Shown piece after piece: positions 1 through 7,351 of a DNA stretch of 64,000 bases; the first letter of the stretch is position 1; every line of letters begins with the position of its first letter. The notes under the pieces were generated by a model that saw only the letters and a program-made list of their open reading frames with translations, did no database searches and was not told the origin of the DNA. This DNA is from Clostridia bacterium (lineage in GTDB: Bacteria; Bacillota; Clostridia; Christensenellales; Aristaeellaceae), in NCBI GenBank assembly GCA_017534885.1, contig JAFXVR010000008.1, positions 33,365 to 97,364 on the forward strand, in the 5' to 3' direction. The position numbers and the translations under genes are program-made.

Positions 1-357
1 GGAGATGGTCTCGTCCATGGTCAGTCCCTTGTGGATCATGCGGATGGTGGCCTCGGTGTGGTCATCATGCGGATGGGAATTGTAGAAAACGTCCACATGG
101 TTGTCCAGACCGCGCTCGTTGATGGCCGCCTGCACCTTGTCCGCCCACTTGCCCGTGCCGCCGTCGATCAGCATGGTTTTGCCGCCCACCTCCAGCAGCA
201 GGGCGTCGTTGAGGACGGTGCCCAGACAGGTGAGCTTCAGCAGCTCCCGCTCCTCCCAGTCGGCGGGCTTGGGCTTGTTGACATACACGTCCGCGGCGGC
301 GGCGCCGGCGGTCAGCAGAAGGCAGAGGACGGTCAGCAGGCAGATGATGCGCTTCAT
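1..357 (-). CDS. Secreted metallo-beta-lactamase-fold hydrolase (N-terminal part, cut by window edge)
   Basis: The reverse strand reads open from an ATG at 357 to the window edge, giving 119 residues. They begin with a signal peptide (MKRIICLLTVLCLLLTAGAAAA) and continue into a fold with the zinc-binding motif SHPHDDH, which is the HxHxDH signature of metallo-beta-lactamase-fold hydrolases. LIDGGTGKWADKV before it resembles the secreted ComEC/Rec2-like or competence-type hydrolase domains. The ATG overlaps the tatD stop codon as ATGA, so translation is probably coupled to tatD. The C-terminal half and any extra domains lie outside the window, and the substrate cannot be named. Confidence 0.8.
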   Translation of the reverse strand, partial: MKRIICLLTVLCLLLTAGAAAADVYVNKPKPADWEERELLKLTCLGTVLNDALLLEVGGKTMLIDGGTGKWADKVQAAINERGLDNHVDVFYNSHPHDDHTEATIRMIHKGLTMDETIS

Positions 358-1157
358 TCTGGCAGCTCCATTTCGGTATCGGTGGGGTTCAGTCTGAAGA
401 ATCGCTCGGTGTTGGCCCGGGCGGCCCGGATCAGGACGTCCTCTTCGACGCCCATGCACGCGGCCAGTCCGCTGGCCACATAGCGGATGTTTTCCGGGAC
501 GTTGACACGGCTCAGACCGCGGACGCGAGGGGTGAGGTAGGGGGCATCCGTCTCCAGCATCAGCCGGTCCAGGGGCAGGCTTTTGACCGCCTCCCGCAGG
601 TCTCCGGCCCGGCGGTCGTCACAGATCCAGCCGGTGATGCCGATGTGGAAGCCCATGTCCAGATAGGTCTCGATGGTTGCACGGTCGCCGGTGAAGCAGT
701 GCACCACCGCCCTCCGGCACAAGTTCGGGTGGGAGCGGAAAACCGCGGTGAAATCAGCGGCGGCCTCGCGCTCGTGGAGAAAGAGGGGCTTGCCCGTCTC
801 CTCAGCGATGGCGAGATGCTCCTCCAGGCAGCGCAGCTGGTTCTCCCGCGTGGAGAACATGCGGTTCCAGTCCAGGCCGCACTCGCCCACAGCGACAATG
901 GCCGGATTCTCCCGCAGCATGCGCCGGATGGCCGCGAAATCCTCCGCGCTGGCCCGGTCGGCGTTGTGGGGATGAATGCCGGCGGTGCCCCAGACGCCCG
1001 GATGGGTGCGCGTCCATTCGTCCACCAGGGCGTTCTCCCGGGCGTCTGAGCCGGTCAGGATGCACCGAACCCCTGCCGCCTCCGCCCCGCGCATGATGGC
1101 GTCAGGGTCGGGAAACTGGCGGCAGAACAGGTTCAGGCCAATGTCATAATACTTCAT
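354..1157 (-). CDS. tatD: TatD family metal-dependent deoxyribonuclease
   Basis: This 267-residue protein matches the TatD group of metal-dependent DNases, cytoplasmic TIM-barrel enzymes with 3'-5' exonuclease activity. It starts DIGLNLF, as TatD proper does, rather than with the HxH of YcfH-type paralogues. It then has GIHPHNA, GECGLDWNR with the metal-ligand Glu, VHCFTGD, the long match ITGWICDDRRAGDLRE, and the signature ETDAPYLTPR near the C terminus. Length is normal for the family. It lies 8 bases downstream of galM and overlaps the next gene by 4 bases, so it sits in the same minus-strand operon. Despite its name it is not a Tat export component, and the tatBAC genes are about 54 kb away. 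Confidence 0.92.
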   Translation of the reverse strand: MKYYDIGLNLFCRQFPDPDAIMRGAEAAGVRCILTGSDARENALVDEWTRTHPGVWGTAGIHPHNADRASAEDFAAIRRMLRENPAIVAVGECGLDWNRMFSTRENQLRCLEEHLAIAEETGKPLFLHEREAAADFTAVFRSHPNLCRRAVVHCFTGDRATIETYLDMGFHIGITGWICDDRRAGDLREAVKSLPLDRLMLETDAPYLTPRVRGLSRVNVPENIRYVASGLAACMGVEEDVLIRAARANTERFFRLNPTDTEMELPE

Positions 1158-1165
1158 CAGCGCCC

Positions 1166-2230
1166 TTACTCGTCCACCCGGAAGGCATAGATCGTGGTGG
1201 TGTCATACTTCTCGCCGGGGCGGAGCACGGTGGTGCCGGGGAACTGGGGATTGTTGGGATCGTCCGGGCAGTGCTGGGTTTCCAGGCAGAATCCGGAATA
1301 CTTGCCATAGTGCGCGCCGCCCTTGCCGCCGCTGATGTTGGTGGTGCAGGCGGTGTAGAGCTGCATGGCGGGCTGGTCGGTGATGACCTCCATGGAGCGG
1401 CCGCTCTCCTCGTGGTACACGCAGGCGGCCAGGCCCATGGCGAGACCCTTGGTCAGCACAAAGTTGTGGTCATAGCCGCCGGCGGGCTGCATCTGCGGGC
1501 ATTCAGCCATCATGTCCAGACCGTCGCCCAGCAGCAGGCCGTCGCGCATATCGAAGGGCGTCTGGCTCACGGGCATGTAGGTGCCCAGCGGGATCAGCCC
1601 TTCGTCCACAGGGGTGATGACGTCCGCGTCGATGTACACTTCGTGGTCGCGGACGGTGCCGTGGTCGTGGCCGGCCAGGTTGAAGTAGGTGTGGTTGGTC
1701 AGGTTGCACAGAGTGGCCTTGTCGGTGGTGGCCTCGTAGCGGATGGCCAGGTTGCAGTCGTCATCCCAGGAATAGGTGACGGTCACATCCAGGTTGCCGG
1801 GATAGTTTTCCTCGCCGTCGGGGCTCAGGTAGCGGAAGGCCACATAGTCCACATGGGCGGTCTCCCGGGGAGCGGCTTCCCAGAGCTTGGTGGAGAAGTT
1901 GCCGGGGCCGCCGTGCAGGTGATTCTTGCCGTTGTTCAGGGCAAGCTGATAGGTCACGCCGTCCAGGGTGAAGCGGCCGGCGGCGATCCGGTTGCCGTAG
2001 CGGCCCACGGTGTCACCCATGGAGCCGTGATGGCCCATGTAGGGTTCCAGGGTGTCGAAGCCCAGGGCCACGTCCGCCAGCTGGCCTTCCCTGTCCGGAA
2101 CGATGATGGACAGCAGGATCGCCCCGAAGTCGGTCACGGAAACCGACGCGCCGGACGCGTTGGTCATGGTGTAGCGCCGCACTTCGCGGCCGTCTTTGGT
2201 CTGCCCGAAGGGAGTCACCTTGATGGACAT
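1166..2230 (-). CDS. galM: Aldose 1-epimerase (galactose mutarotase)
   Basis: The 354-residue product is a galactose mutarotase interconverting alpha and beta anomers of aldohexoses in the cytoplasm. Sequence support includes TDFGAILLSIIVPD at the N terminus, GRYGNRIAAGRF, LTNHTYFNLAGH with the catalytic His, and ETQHCPDDPNNPQFP with the catalytic Glu near the C terminus. Length and motif order are those of complete GalM. A strong AGGAGG site precedes the ATG. It lies between a GT2 glycosyltransferase and tatD on the same strand. No other Leloir pathway genes are in the window, so its role is probably general hexose use. Confidence 0.95.
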   Translation of the reverse strand: MSIKVTPFGQTKDGREVRRYTMTNASGASVSVTDFGAILLSIIVPDREGQLADVALGFDTLEPYMGHHGSMGDTVGRYGNRIAAGRFTLDGVTYQLALNNGKNHLHGGPGNFSTKLWEAAPRETAHVDYVAFRYLSPDGEENYPGNLDVTVTYSWDDDCNLAIRYEATTDKATLCNLTNHTYFNLAGHDHGTVRDHEVYIDADVITPVDEGLIPLGTYMPVSQTPFDMRDGLLLGDGLDMMAECPQMQPAGGYDHNFVLTKGLAMGLAACVYHEESGRSMEVITDQPAMQLYTACTTNISGGKGGAHYGKYSGFCLETQHCPDDPNNPQFPGTTVLRPGEKYDTTTIYAFRVDE

Positions 2231-2283
2231 ACTGTTGCCTCCTTATGATGTAAATTTTTGCTGACGGATGGTGATGGGGGAGA

Positions 2284-3276
2284 TCAGACCCTGTCCGCGG
2301 GCGCGGGGGAGTCGGCCTCTTCCTGCATCCCCTCCGTGCGATCGGACACGATATAGCGCGGGCGTGCCTTGACCTCCAGATAGATTTTGCCGATGTACTC
2401 GCCGATGACCCCCAGGAACAGGGCCTGCATGCCGCCGATAAAGCACACGATGCAGGCGGTGGAGGCCCAGCCGGCCACAGCAGTGCCGGTGAAGTGGGCG
2501 ATGAGCGCCCAGAGGATGCCGATCAGGGAGAGGACGGAGATGATCAGCCCGAAGCCTGTGATCAGCCGGATGGGCTTCACGGACAGGCTGGTGATGCCGT
2601 TGAAGGCCAGACCCAGCATCTTGGCCAGGGGATAATGGCTCTCGCCGGCCAGGCGCTCGTGCCGCTCATAGTACACACACGTGCTCTTGAAGCCCACCAG
2701 CGGCACCAGACCGCGCAGGTAGAGGTTGACCTCCTTGAACTTCGCGAACTCCCGCAGCGCCCGGGCGGACATCAGGCGGTAATCCGCGTGGTTGTACACC
2801 ACCTCAGCCCCCATGGCGTTGAGCAGCTTGTAGAAGCCCTGAGCCGTGGCCCGCTTCATAAAGGTGTCGGTCTCCCGGCTGGAGCGCACGCCGTACACGA
2901 TGTCGCAGCCCCCCAGGTAGGCGTCCACCATCTCGTCCATGGCGTTCATGTCATCCTGACCGTCACAGTCGATGCTGATGGTGATGTCGCAGCGGTTCAT
3001 GGCCTCCATCAGGCCGCAGAGTACCGCGTTCTGATGGCCGCGGTTGCGGCTCTGGGCCAGGCCCTGAAAGTGCTCGTCCTGGCGGCTCAGCTCGGTGATG
3101 ATCTCCCAGGTGCGGTCGCGGCTGCCGTCGTTCACAAAGAGCACGCGGCTTTCCTCGGCAATCTTGCCGGCTTCGGTCAGCTGGCGCAGCTTGTCACGGA
3201 ACATCCCGCTGGTGACGGGCAGCACTTCCTCTTCATTATAGCAGGGAACCACGATATACAGGATTGGCGCGGACAT
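2284..3276 (-). CDS. GtrB/DPM1-like membrane glycosyltransferase, family 2
   Basis: The protein has 330 residues. A GT-A family 2 domain begins at LYIVVPCYNEEEVLP and carries SIDCDGQDD, a DxD-type metal/nucleotide-sugar site. The C-terminal third contains two hydrophobic helices (LITGFGLIISVLSLIGILWALI and STACIVCFIGGMQALFLGVIG), followed by the YIGKIYLEVKARPRYIV tail typical of the GtrB/YfdH/DPM1 group. These enzymes transfer glucose or a related hexose to polyprenyl phosphate at the membrane. GGAGGT lies before the ATG. Neighbours are a sugar nucleotidyltransferase upstream and galM downstream, consistent with providing a lipid-linked sugar for surface glycosylation. Confidence 0.9.
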   Translation of the reverse strand: MSAPILYIVVPCYNEEEVLPVTSGMFRDKLRQLTEAGKIAEESRVLFVNDGSRDRTWEIITELSRQDEHFQGLAQSRNRGHQNAVLCGLMEAMNRCDITISIDCDGQDDMNAMDEMVDAYLGGCDIVYGVRSSRETDTFMKRATAQGFYKLLNAMGAEVVYNHADYRLMSARALREFAKFKEVNLYLRGLVPLVGFKSTCVYYERHERLAGESHYPLAKMLGLAFNGITSLSVKPIRLITGFGLIISVLSLIGILWALIAHFTGTAVAGWASTACIVCFIGGMQALFLGVIGEYIGKIYLEVKARPRYIVSDRTEGMQEEADSPAPADRV

Positions 3277-3333
3277 GTCATCTACCTCCTCGTCACGGGT
3301 ATTGTTGGGGCTGATGCGCGGCTTTGCGCCGGT

Positions 3334-4254
3334 TCAGCCGAAGAGCTTCTCCGGATAGCGCCCTTCCTGGGCCATGCGCCGCAGCGCTTCCGCCACCAGG
3401 GGGCGATCCTCGTGATAGGTCACGCCCCACCAGCGATCCGGGGTGGTCAGCACGCGCACGGAGGCCTTGCCGGCTTCCAGCTGCTGATTGACCACGGCGG
3501 GCAGGTGGAACTCACCCTTGAGGGGATTGCTCCGGAGCGCCTCGCTCAGGAAGCGGGGGAAGGACTCCGCCAGGCAGGTCAGCAGGGAAGGGGTGAAGCC
3601 CCACATGTTCATGCTGACCACCGTCTCCCGGGAGAGCAGATGATAAACCTGTCCGTCCTCGGTGAAGAGGGGGCCGTCGCAGCTCTCCACGATGTGCGTG
3701 CGCTCATGAATGCCGGTGAGGAAGCCATCAGCGCTGACCTCACACACGCCCCGGGCTACATGGCCGTGGCTGGTGGTCGTCTGGGACAGCTGATAGCCCA
3801 CCATCATCCAGCGCAGCTTCTCATCATCCTTGGCTTCGGACAGGGCGTCATAGGCCAGCTGAAAGGCCGCCGGGCCGTAGTAATCGTCGGAATTGATGAC
3901 GGCAAAGGGCGCGTCCAGCAGCTCGCGGCAGCAGAGCACCGCGTGGCCTGTGCCCCAGGGCTTCACCCGGCCCTCGGGCAGCTGAAAGCCCTCCGGCAGC
4001 ATGTCCAGCTCCTGAAAGGCATAGCGCACCTCCAGCTCAGCGGGAAGCCGGGCCGCTACAATGCGCCTGAAATCTTCCTCGATGGCGTGCTTGATCAGGA
4101 ACACCACCCGGCGGAAACCCGCCCGCATGGCGTCATAAATCGAATAATGCAGGATGACCTCGCCCGCGGGGCCGATGCCGTCCATTTGCTTGAGTCCGCC
4201 GTAGCGGCTGCCCATGCCCGCCGCCATGATGACCAGAATAGGCTGCTTTGCCAT
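3334..4254 (-). CDS. Sugar-1-phosphate-type nucleotidyltransferase
   Basis: The start was placed at the ATG at 4254 because AGGAGG lies just before it and MAKQPILVIMAAGMGSRYGG begins the family signature. An in-frame upstream ATG would add 30 residues unlike the family. The 306-residue product has the GxGxR...K pyrophosphorylase motif (AAGMGSRYGGLKQ) and a Rossmann-like GT-A core with INSDDYYG. It belongs to a Firmicutes nucleotidyltransferase group of unknown substrate related to sugar-phosphate and LicC-type enzymes. It heads the minus-strand operon under a good promoter. Given three LicD proteins elsewhere in the window, a CTP-dependent choline/ribitol-type activation is possible but not shown. 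Confidence 0.82.
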   Translation of the reverse strand: MAKQPILVIMAAGMGSRYGGLKQMDGIGPAGEVILHYSIYDAMRAGFRRVVFLIKHAIEEDFRRIVAARLPAELEVRYAFQELDMLPEGFQLPEGRVKPWGTGHAVLCCRELLDAPFAVINSDDYYGPAAFQLAYDALSEAKDDEKLRWMMVGYQLSQTTTSHGHVARGVCEVSADGFLTGIHERTHIVESCDGPLFTEDGQVYHLLSRETVVSMNMWGFTPSLLTCLAESFPRFLSEALRSNPLKGEFHLPAVVNQQLEAGKASVRVLTTPDRWWGVTYHEDRPLVAEALRRMAQEGRYPEKLFG

Positions 4255-4315
4255 GCCTGTTTCCTCCTGCGACTGCGCGTTACAATAAACCGGTGACGCT
4301 GCCGGTGACAGGAAT

Positions 4316-4344
4316 ATCATAACAAAGCAGGCGGAAAAAAGCAA
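4316..4344 (-). promoter_or_regulatory. Vegetative promoter of the nucleotidyltransferase-GT2-galM-tatD operon
   Basis: On the minus strand TTGCTT (4339-4344) and TATGAT (4316-4321) are separated by exactly 17 bases, about 60 bases upstream of the chosen ATG at 4254. Confidence 0.65.
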
Positions 4345-4387
4345 GGATGAATGTAACAGGCGCAGGGCGGAACAGCAATCAGCGCAA

Positions 4388-4421
4388 GAAAAAAGCCATG
4401 AGGGCGAATCTCCTCATGGCT
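4388..4421 (-). terminator. Intrinsic terminator of the peptidoglycan-binding protein gene
   Basis: Arms AGCCATGAGG and CCTCATGGCT (4394-4403 and 4412-4421) form a 10-bp stem. On the minus strand the stem is followed at once by TTTTTTC. It sits 24 bases after the stop codon at 4445. Confidence 0.9.
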
Positions 4422-4444
4422 GTAAATGCTCACCGGGTCTTTGC

Positions 4445-7165
4445 TTACTTGCCGGCCATCCGCTGGGTTACGGCCCAGCCGGCGTCAATGGTGGCCTGAT
4501 GGCTGGTAGCGTAGGGCCCGATGGCGGTCACCTGCTCTTCCGTGCGGGGGAAGTGGATGCAGGCGTGGCCAGGGAAATTGTTGGTGGTGATGTGCTGCAC
4601 ATCGTGGGGATTGGAGTGGGTAGAGGCCATGTAGACGGAGTTGTTGCCGAAGATGACCCACACCGCCCGGGGATTCCAGGTGTTGCCGCCGAAGGCCCGC
4701 TCCATCTTGGCGGTGTCCGCGGCGGTGAGGGGCTCCATGTCCGCGTGGGCGCCTAAGGAGAAGATGTGCACCTGCCAGCTCAGGCCGGTGGAATAGTCGT
4801 AAACCGTGGCGTAGGGATACTTCCTCGCCACCGCCTTGACCTCGGTATACCAGTTGGCGTACCGCACCTCAGAGGCTCTGAGTGTGACGCCGGTGGGCGC
4901 GGTAGGCGCGGGCGTGGGCTGGGGCGTGGGGGTGACCAGCGGCTGTCCGTTGGCGCCGATGGCGTCAGCCGAATTGAGCCGGTTCAGGGTGGAGGGACCG
5001 GCGATGCCGTCAGACTTCAGCCGGTTGTTTTTCTGAAAGGCCACCAGGGCTTTGTAGGTCAGGGTGCCGAAGCTGCCGTCCGCCTTGCCGCTCAGGTAGC
5101 CCAGCTCGATCAGGCGCTGCTGCATGGCCTTGACCGCGGCGTTTTTGTCGCCCCGCTGCAGCAGGGTGGAAACCGCGGGGGTGGCGGTGGGCTTGGGAGA
5201 CGGGGTCGCGGCGGCGGTGGGCTTGGGCGTTGGGGTGGCGGCCACGGCGCTGGAGCCGTACAGCCTGGACTGAGTGGTGGGGCCGGCCACGCCGTCGGCC
5301 TCCAGCTTATTGTTGCGCTGGAAGTTCTTCACGGCGGTCACGGTGGCATCGCCATATATGCCGTCCGCCTTGCCGAAGAGGTAACCCAGCTCGATCAGCC
5401 GGTTCTGCAGCTTGGTGACCTCCGGGCCGGAGGAGCCGCTGCGCAGGGTGGTGAAGCTGTCCACCGCGTCGCCGGCCAGGTCGCCGGAGTACATCACGGC
5501 GGTGTTGGAATAAAGCACGGCCTGGGTTTCATAACCGGCTACGCCGTCCACGCTCAGCTTGTTCAGCCGCTGAAAGGCGCGGATGGCGGCCACATCGTCC
5601 TCCTTGCACACGCCGTCCCCGGAGGCGCGGTAGTAGCCTAGGACGGTCAGCCGCTCCTGCAGCCGCAGGACCGCCTCGCCGGAGACACCTAACTTGATGA
5701 TCACGGCGTTCTCAGGGGTCAGGGGCTCGGGGGTCGGCGTGGGGGGAGCGGTGGGCGGGACAGGGGTTTCGATCAGGGCGGGGGTGGGGGTTTCGCCGGC
5801 GGCCCGGGCGTTCCAGGAGAAGAGCACGTCATAGGTCTCTTCACCGGCCACGCCGTCAGCCCGCAGGTTGTTGTTCTGCTGGAAAAGCTTCAGGGCGGTC
5901 ACCGACTTCGGGCCGAACTGTCCGTCTACCCGGTTGGTGAAGTAGCCCAGATCCTTCAGGCGCTGCTGCACCAGCTTCGCGTCCGCGCCGGTGGAGCCGT
6001 TCCGCACGGTGGAAGCGGGCCGCTGGAAGGTCGGCGCCGAGGTCGGAGTGGCGGTGGGCTTGGGGGTGGGGGTGGCGTCCGCCGCGATGGCATCAGCGGC
6101 AAAGCAGGCGTTCCAGGTGTTCTGACCCACCACACCGTCAGCCGTCAGGCCGTTCTTCTTCTGGAAGGCCTTGACCGCCTTGACGGAGGCGCTGTCGTAG
6201 GTCATGGTGATGCTGCCGCTGTAGTAGCCCAGGTCGCGCAGGCGGATCTGCAGGGTGCCCACCTGCTGGCCCTTCTTGCCCTGGGTGATGGTCACGCCAT
6301 CGACGGGCGCAAGGATGGAGACCTTGACCTTCTTGCCGGCGCTGTTGATCACCGTGCCATTATAGAGGAAAGCCTGGAGATTGGCGTCCACGACGCCGGT
6401 GACCGGATAGCTGTTCTTGCTCTGGAACTGGCGCACCGCGTATTCCGTGGCGCTGCCGAAATCGCCGTCCGCCTCGCCGCTCAGGTAGCCCAGCTCCTTG
6501 AGGGCCGCCTGCAGGGCGGTGACGTGGGAACCGCTGGAGCCCAGCTGCAGCACGGAGTATTCAGAAGCGTTCTCGCCCGGGGCGGGGGTGGGAATATCGG
6601 TGGGCACAGCGGTGGGCTTGGGGGTCGCGGTGGCCTTGACGATCTTCTTGAGGTTGATGTATTCCTTTTTGGCAAAGCCTGTGCGGCCGTTATAAGTGAC
6701 CTTGGCGAAGCTGCCGGAGAGCGCTTCCACGGTGACGGTCGCGCCGCTGGGGATGGAAGCGATGCGGCCGGAATTCACCGAGGCCTTTTCGCGCAGGTTG
6801 ACGGAATTGTTGGTGGTGGTCATGTAGGGATAGCCGGTGGCGGTCATGTTCTCGGTAGGCGCGGGGGTGACCATCACGTCAGCGGCTGTGGAGATATCGC
6901 TCTTGAGCACATAGCCGGTGGTGCCGTCATAGGTCACCTTGAAAAAGTTGCCGGACTCGCCGGTGACCCGCACCTGCACCCCGGCGGGGATCAGGTCAAG
7001 CACCGCGGCGTTGGCCGAGGCGCTGCGCCGCAGGAAGGCCTCCTCCGTAGTCAGACTGTCAAAAGGAAAGGACAGCGCAAAGGCGCTGACGGCAAAGCAT
7101 ATCATCAGCAGCAGGGCGCAGAGGGCCGCAGCCGGACGCACAGGAAATCTTTTCAGGGTGCTCAT
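4445..7165 (-). CDS. Secreted protein with two SH3 domains, six peptidoglycan-binding repeats and a possible divergent L,D-transpeptidase end
   Basis: The ATG at 7165 is preferred because GGGAGG precedes it by 7 bases; an ATG 12 codons upstream lacks this. The 906-residue product has a signal peptide. Two bacterial SH3 domains follow (about residues 35-85 and 105-160), the second with NLREKASVNSGRIASIP. Next come six PG_binding_1 repeats, each of the LQ..L..LGY..G..DG.FG...AV..FQ...GL..DG.AG type, joined by Pro/Thr-rich linkers. The last 140 or so residues are not a repeat: STHSNPHD is followed by GHACIHFP with Cys near residue 869. This resembles the HGC motif of YkuD L,D-transpeptidases but has Ala instead of Gly. 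The protein probably acts in or on the cell wall, and catalysis is inferred only. Confidence 0.85.
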   Translation of the reverse strand: MSTLKRFPVRPAAALCALLLMICFAVSAFALSFPFDSLTTEEAFLRRSASANAAVLDLIPAGVQVRVTGESGNFFKVTYDGTTGYVLKSDISTAADVMVTPAPTENMTATGYPYMTTTNNSVNLREKASVNSGRIASIPSGATVTVEALSGSFAKVTYNGRTGFAKKEYINLKKIVKATATPKPTAVPTDIPTPAPGENASEYSVLQLGSSGSHVTALQAALKELGYLSGEADGDFGSATEYAVRQFQSKNSYPVTGVVDANLQAFLYNGTVINSAGKKVKVSILAPVDGVTITQGKKGQQVGTLQIRLRDLGYYSGSITMTYDSASVKAVKAFQKKNGLTADGVVGQNTWNACFAADAIAADATPTPKPTATPTSAPTFQRPASTVRNGSTGADAKLVQQRLKDLGYFTNRVDGQFGPKSVTALKLFQQNNNLRADGVAGEETYDVLFSWNARAAGETPTPALIETPVPPTAPPTPTPEPLTPENAVIIKLGVSGEAVLRLQERLTVLGYYRASGDGVCKEDDVAAIRAFQRLNKLSVDGVAGYETQAVLYSNTAVMYSGDLAGDAVDSFTTLRSGSSGPEVTKLQNRLIELGYLFGKADGIYGDATVTAVKNFQRNNKLEADGVAGPTTQSRLYGSSAVAATPTPKPTAAATPSPKPTATPAVSTLLQRGDKNAAVKAMQQRLIELGYLSGKADGSFGTLTYKALVAFQKNNRLKSDGIAGPSTLNRLNSADAIGANGQPLVTPTPQPTPAPTAPTGVTLRASEVRYANWYTEVKAVARKYPYATVYDYSTGLSWQVHIFSLGAHADMEPLTAADTAKMERAFGGNTWNPRAVWVIFGNNSVYMASTHSNPHDVQHITTNNFPGHACIHFPRTEEQVTAIGPYATSHQATIDAGWAVTQRMAGK

Positions 7166-7216
7166 CACGGTACCTCCCATCAAGCAGTGGCACAATGCCA
7201 CACGTATACCAAGTCT

Positions 7217-7245
7217 ATTGTAAAGCAGAAACGAAGAACTGTCAA
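7217..7245 (-). promoter_or_regulatory. Consensus vegetative promoter of the peptidoglycan-binding protein gene
   Basis: Reading leftward, TTGACA (7240-7245), 17 bases, then TACAAT (7217-7222), about 50 bases upstream of the ATG at 7165. Both boxes are near perfect. Confidence 0.85.
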
Positions 7246-7289
7246 CAGAAAAATCATGATTCTGTAATATATCGGTAAAAACTCCATGT

Positions 7290-7295
7290 TATAAT
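7290..7295 (+). promoter_or_regulatory. Probable -10 element of the leucine-rich-repeat protein gene
   Basis: TATAAT lies 56 bases upstream of the ATG at 7352 in the divergent intergenic region. The -35 position is AT-rich without a clear TTGACA match. Confidence 0.45.
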
Positions 7296-7351
7296 TGTCA
7301 CAGAGCAGGGAAACGCATCTGCTAATATCGGGACCGAAGGGAGAATGACAC

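Noticed and set aside
2494..4296. A 600-codon plus-strand frame opposite the GT2 and nucleotidyltransferase genes
   Set aside because: The reverse strand encodes clear family members throughout; the plus frame has no motif or start signal.
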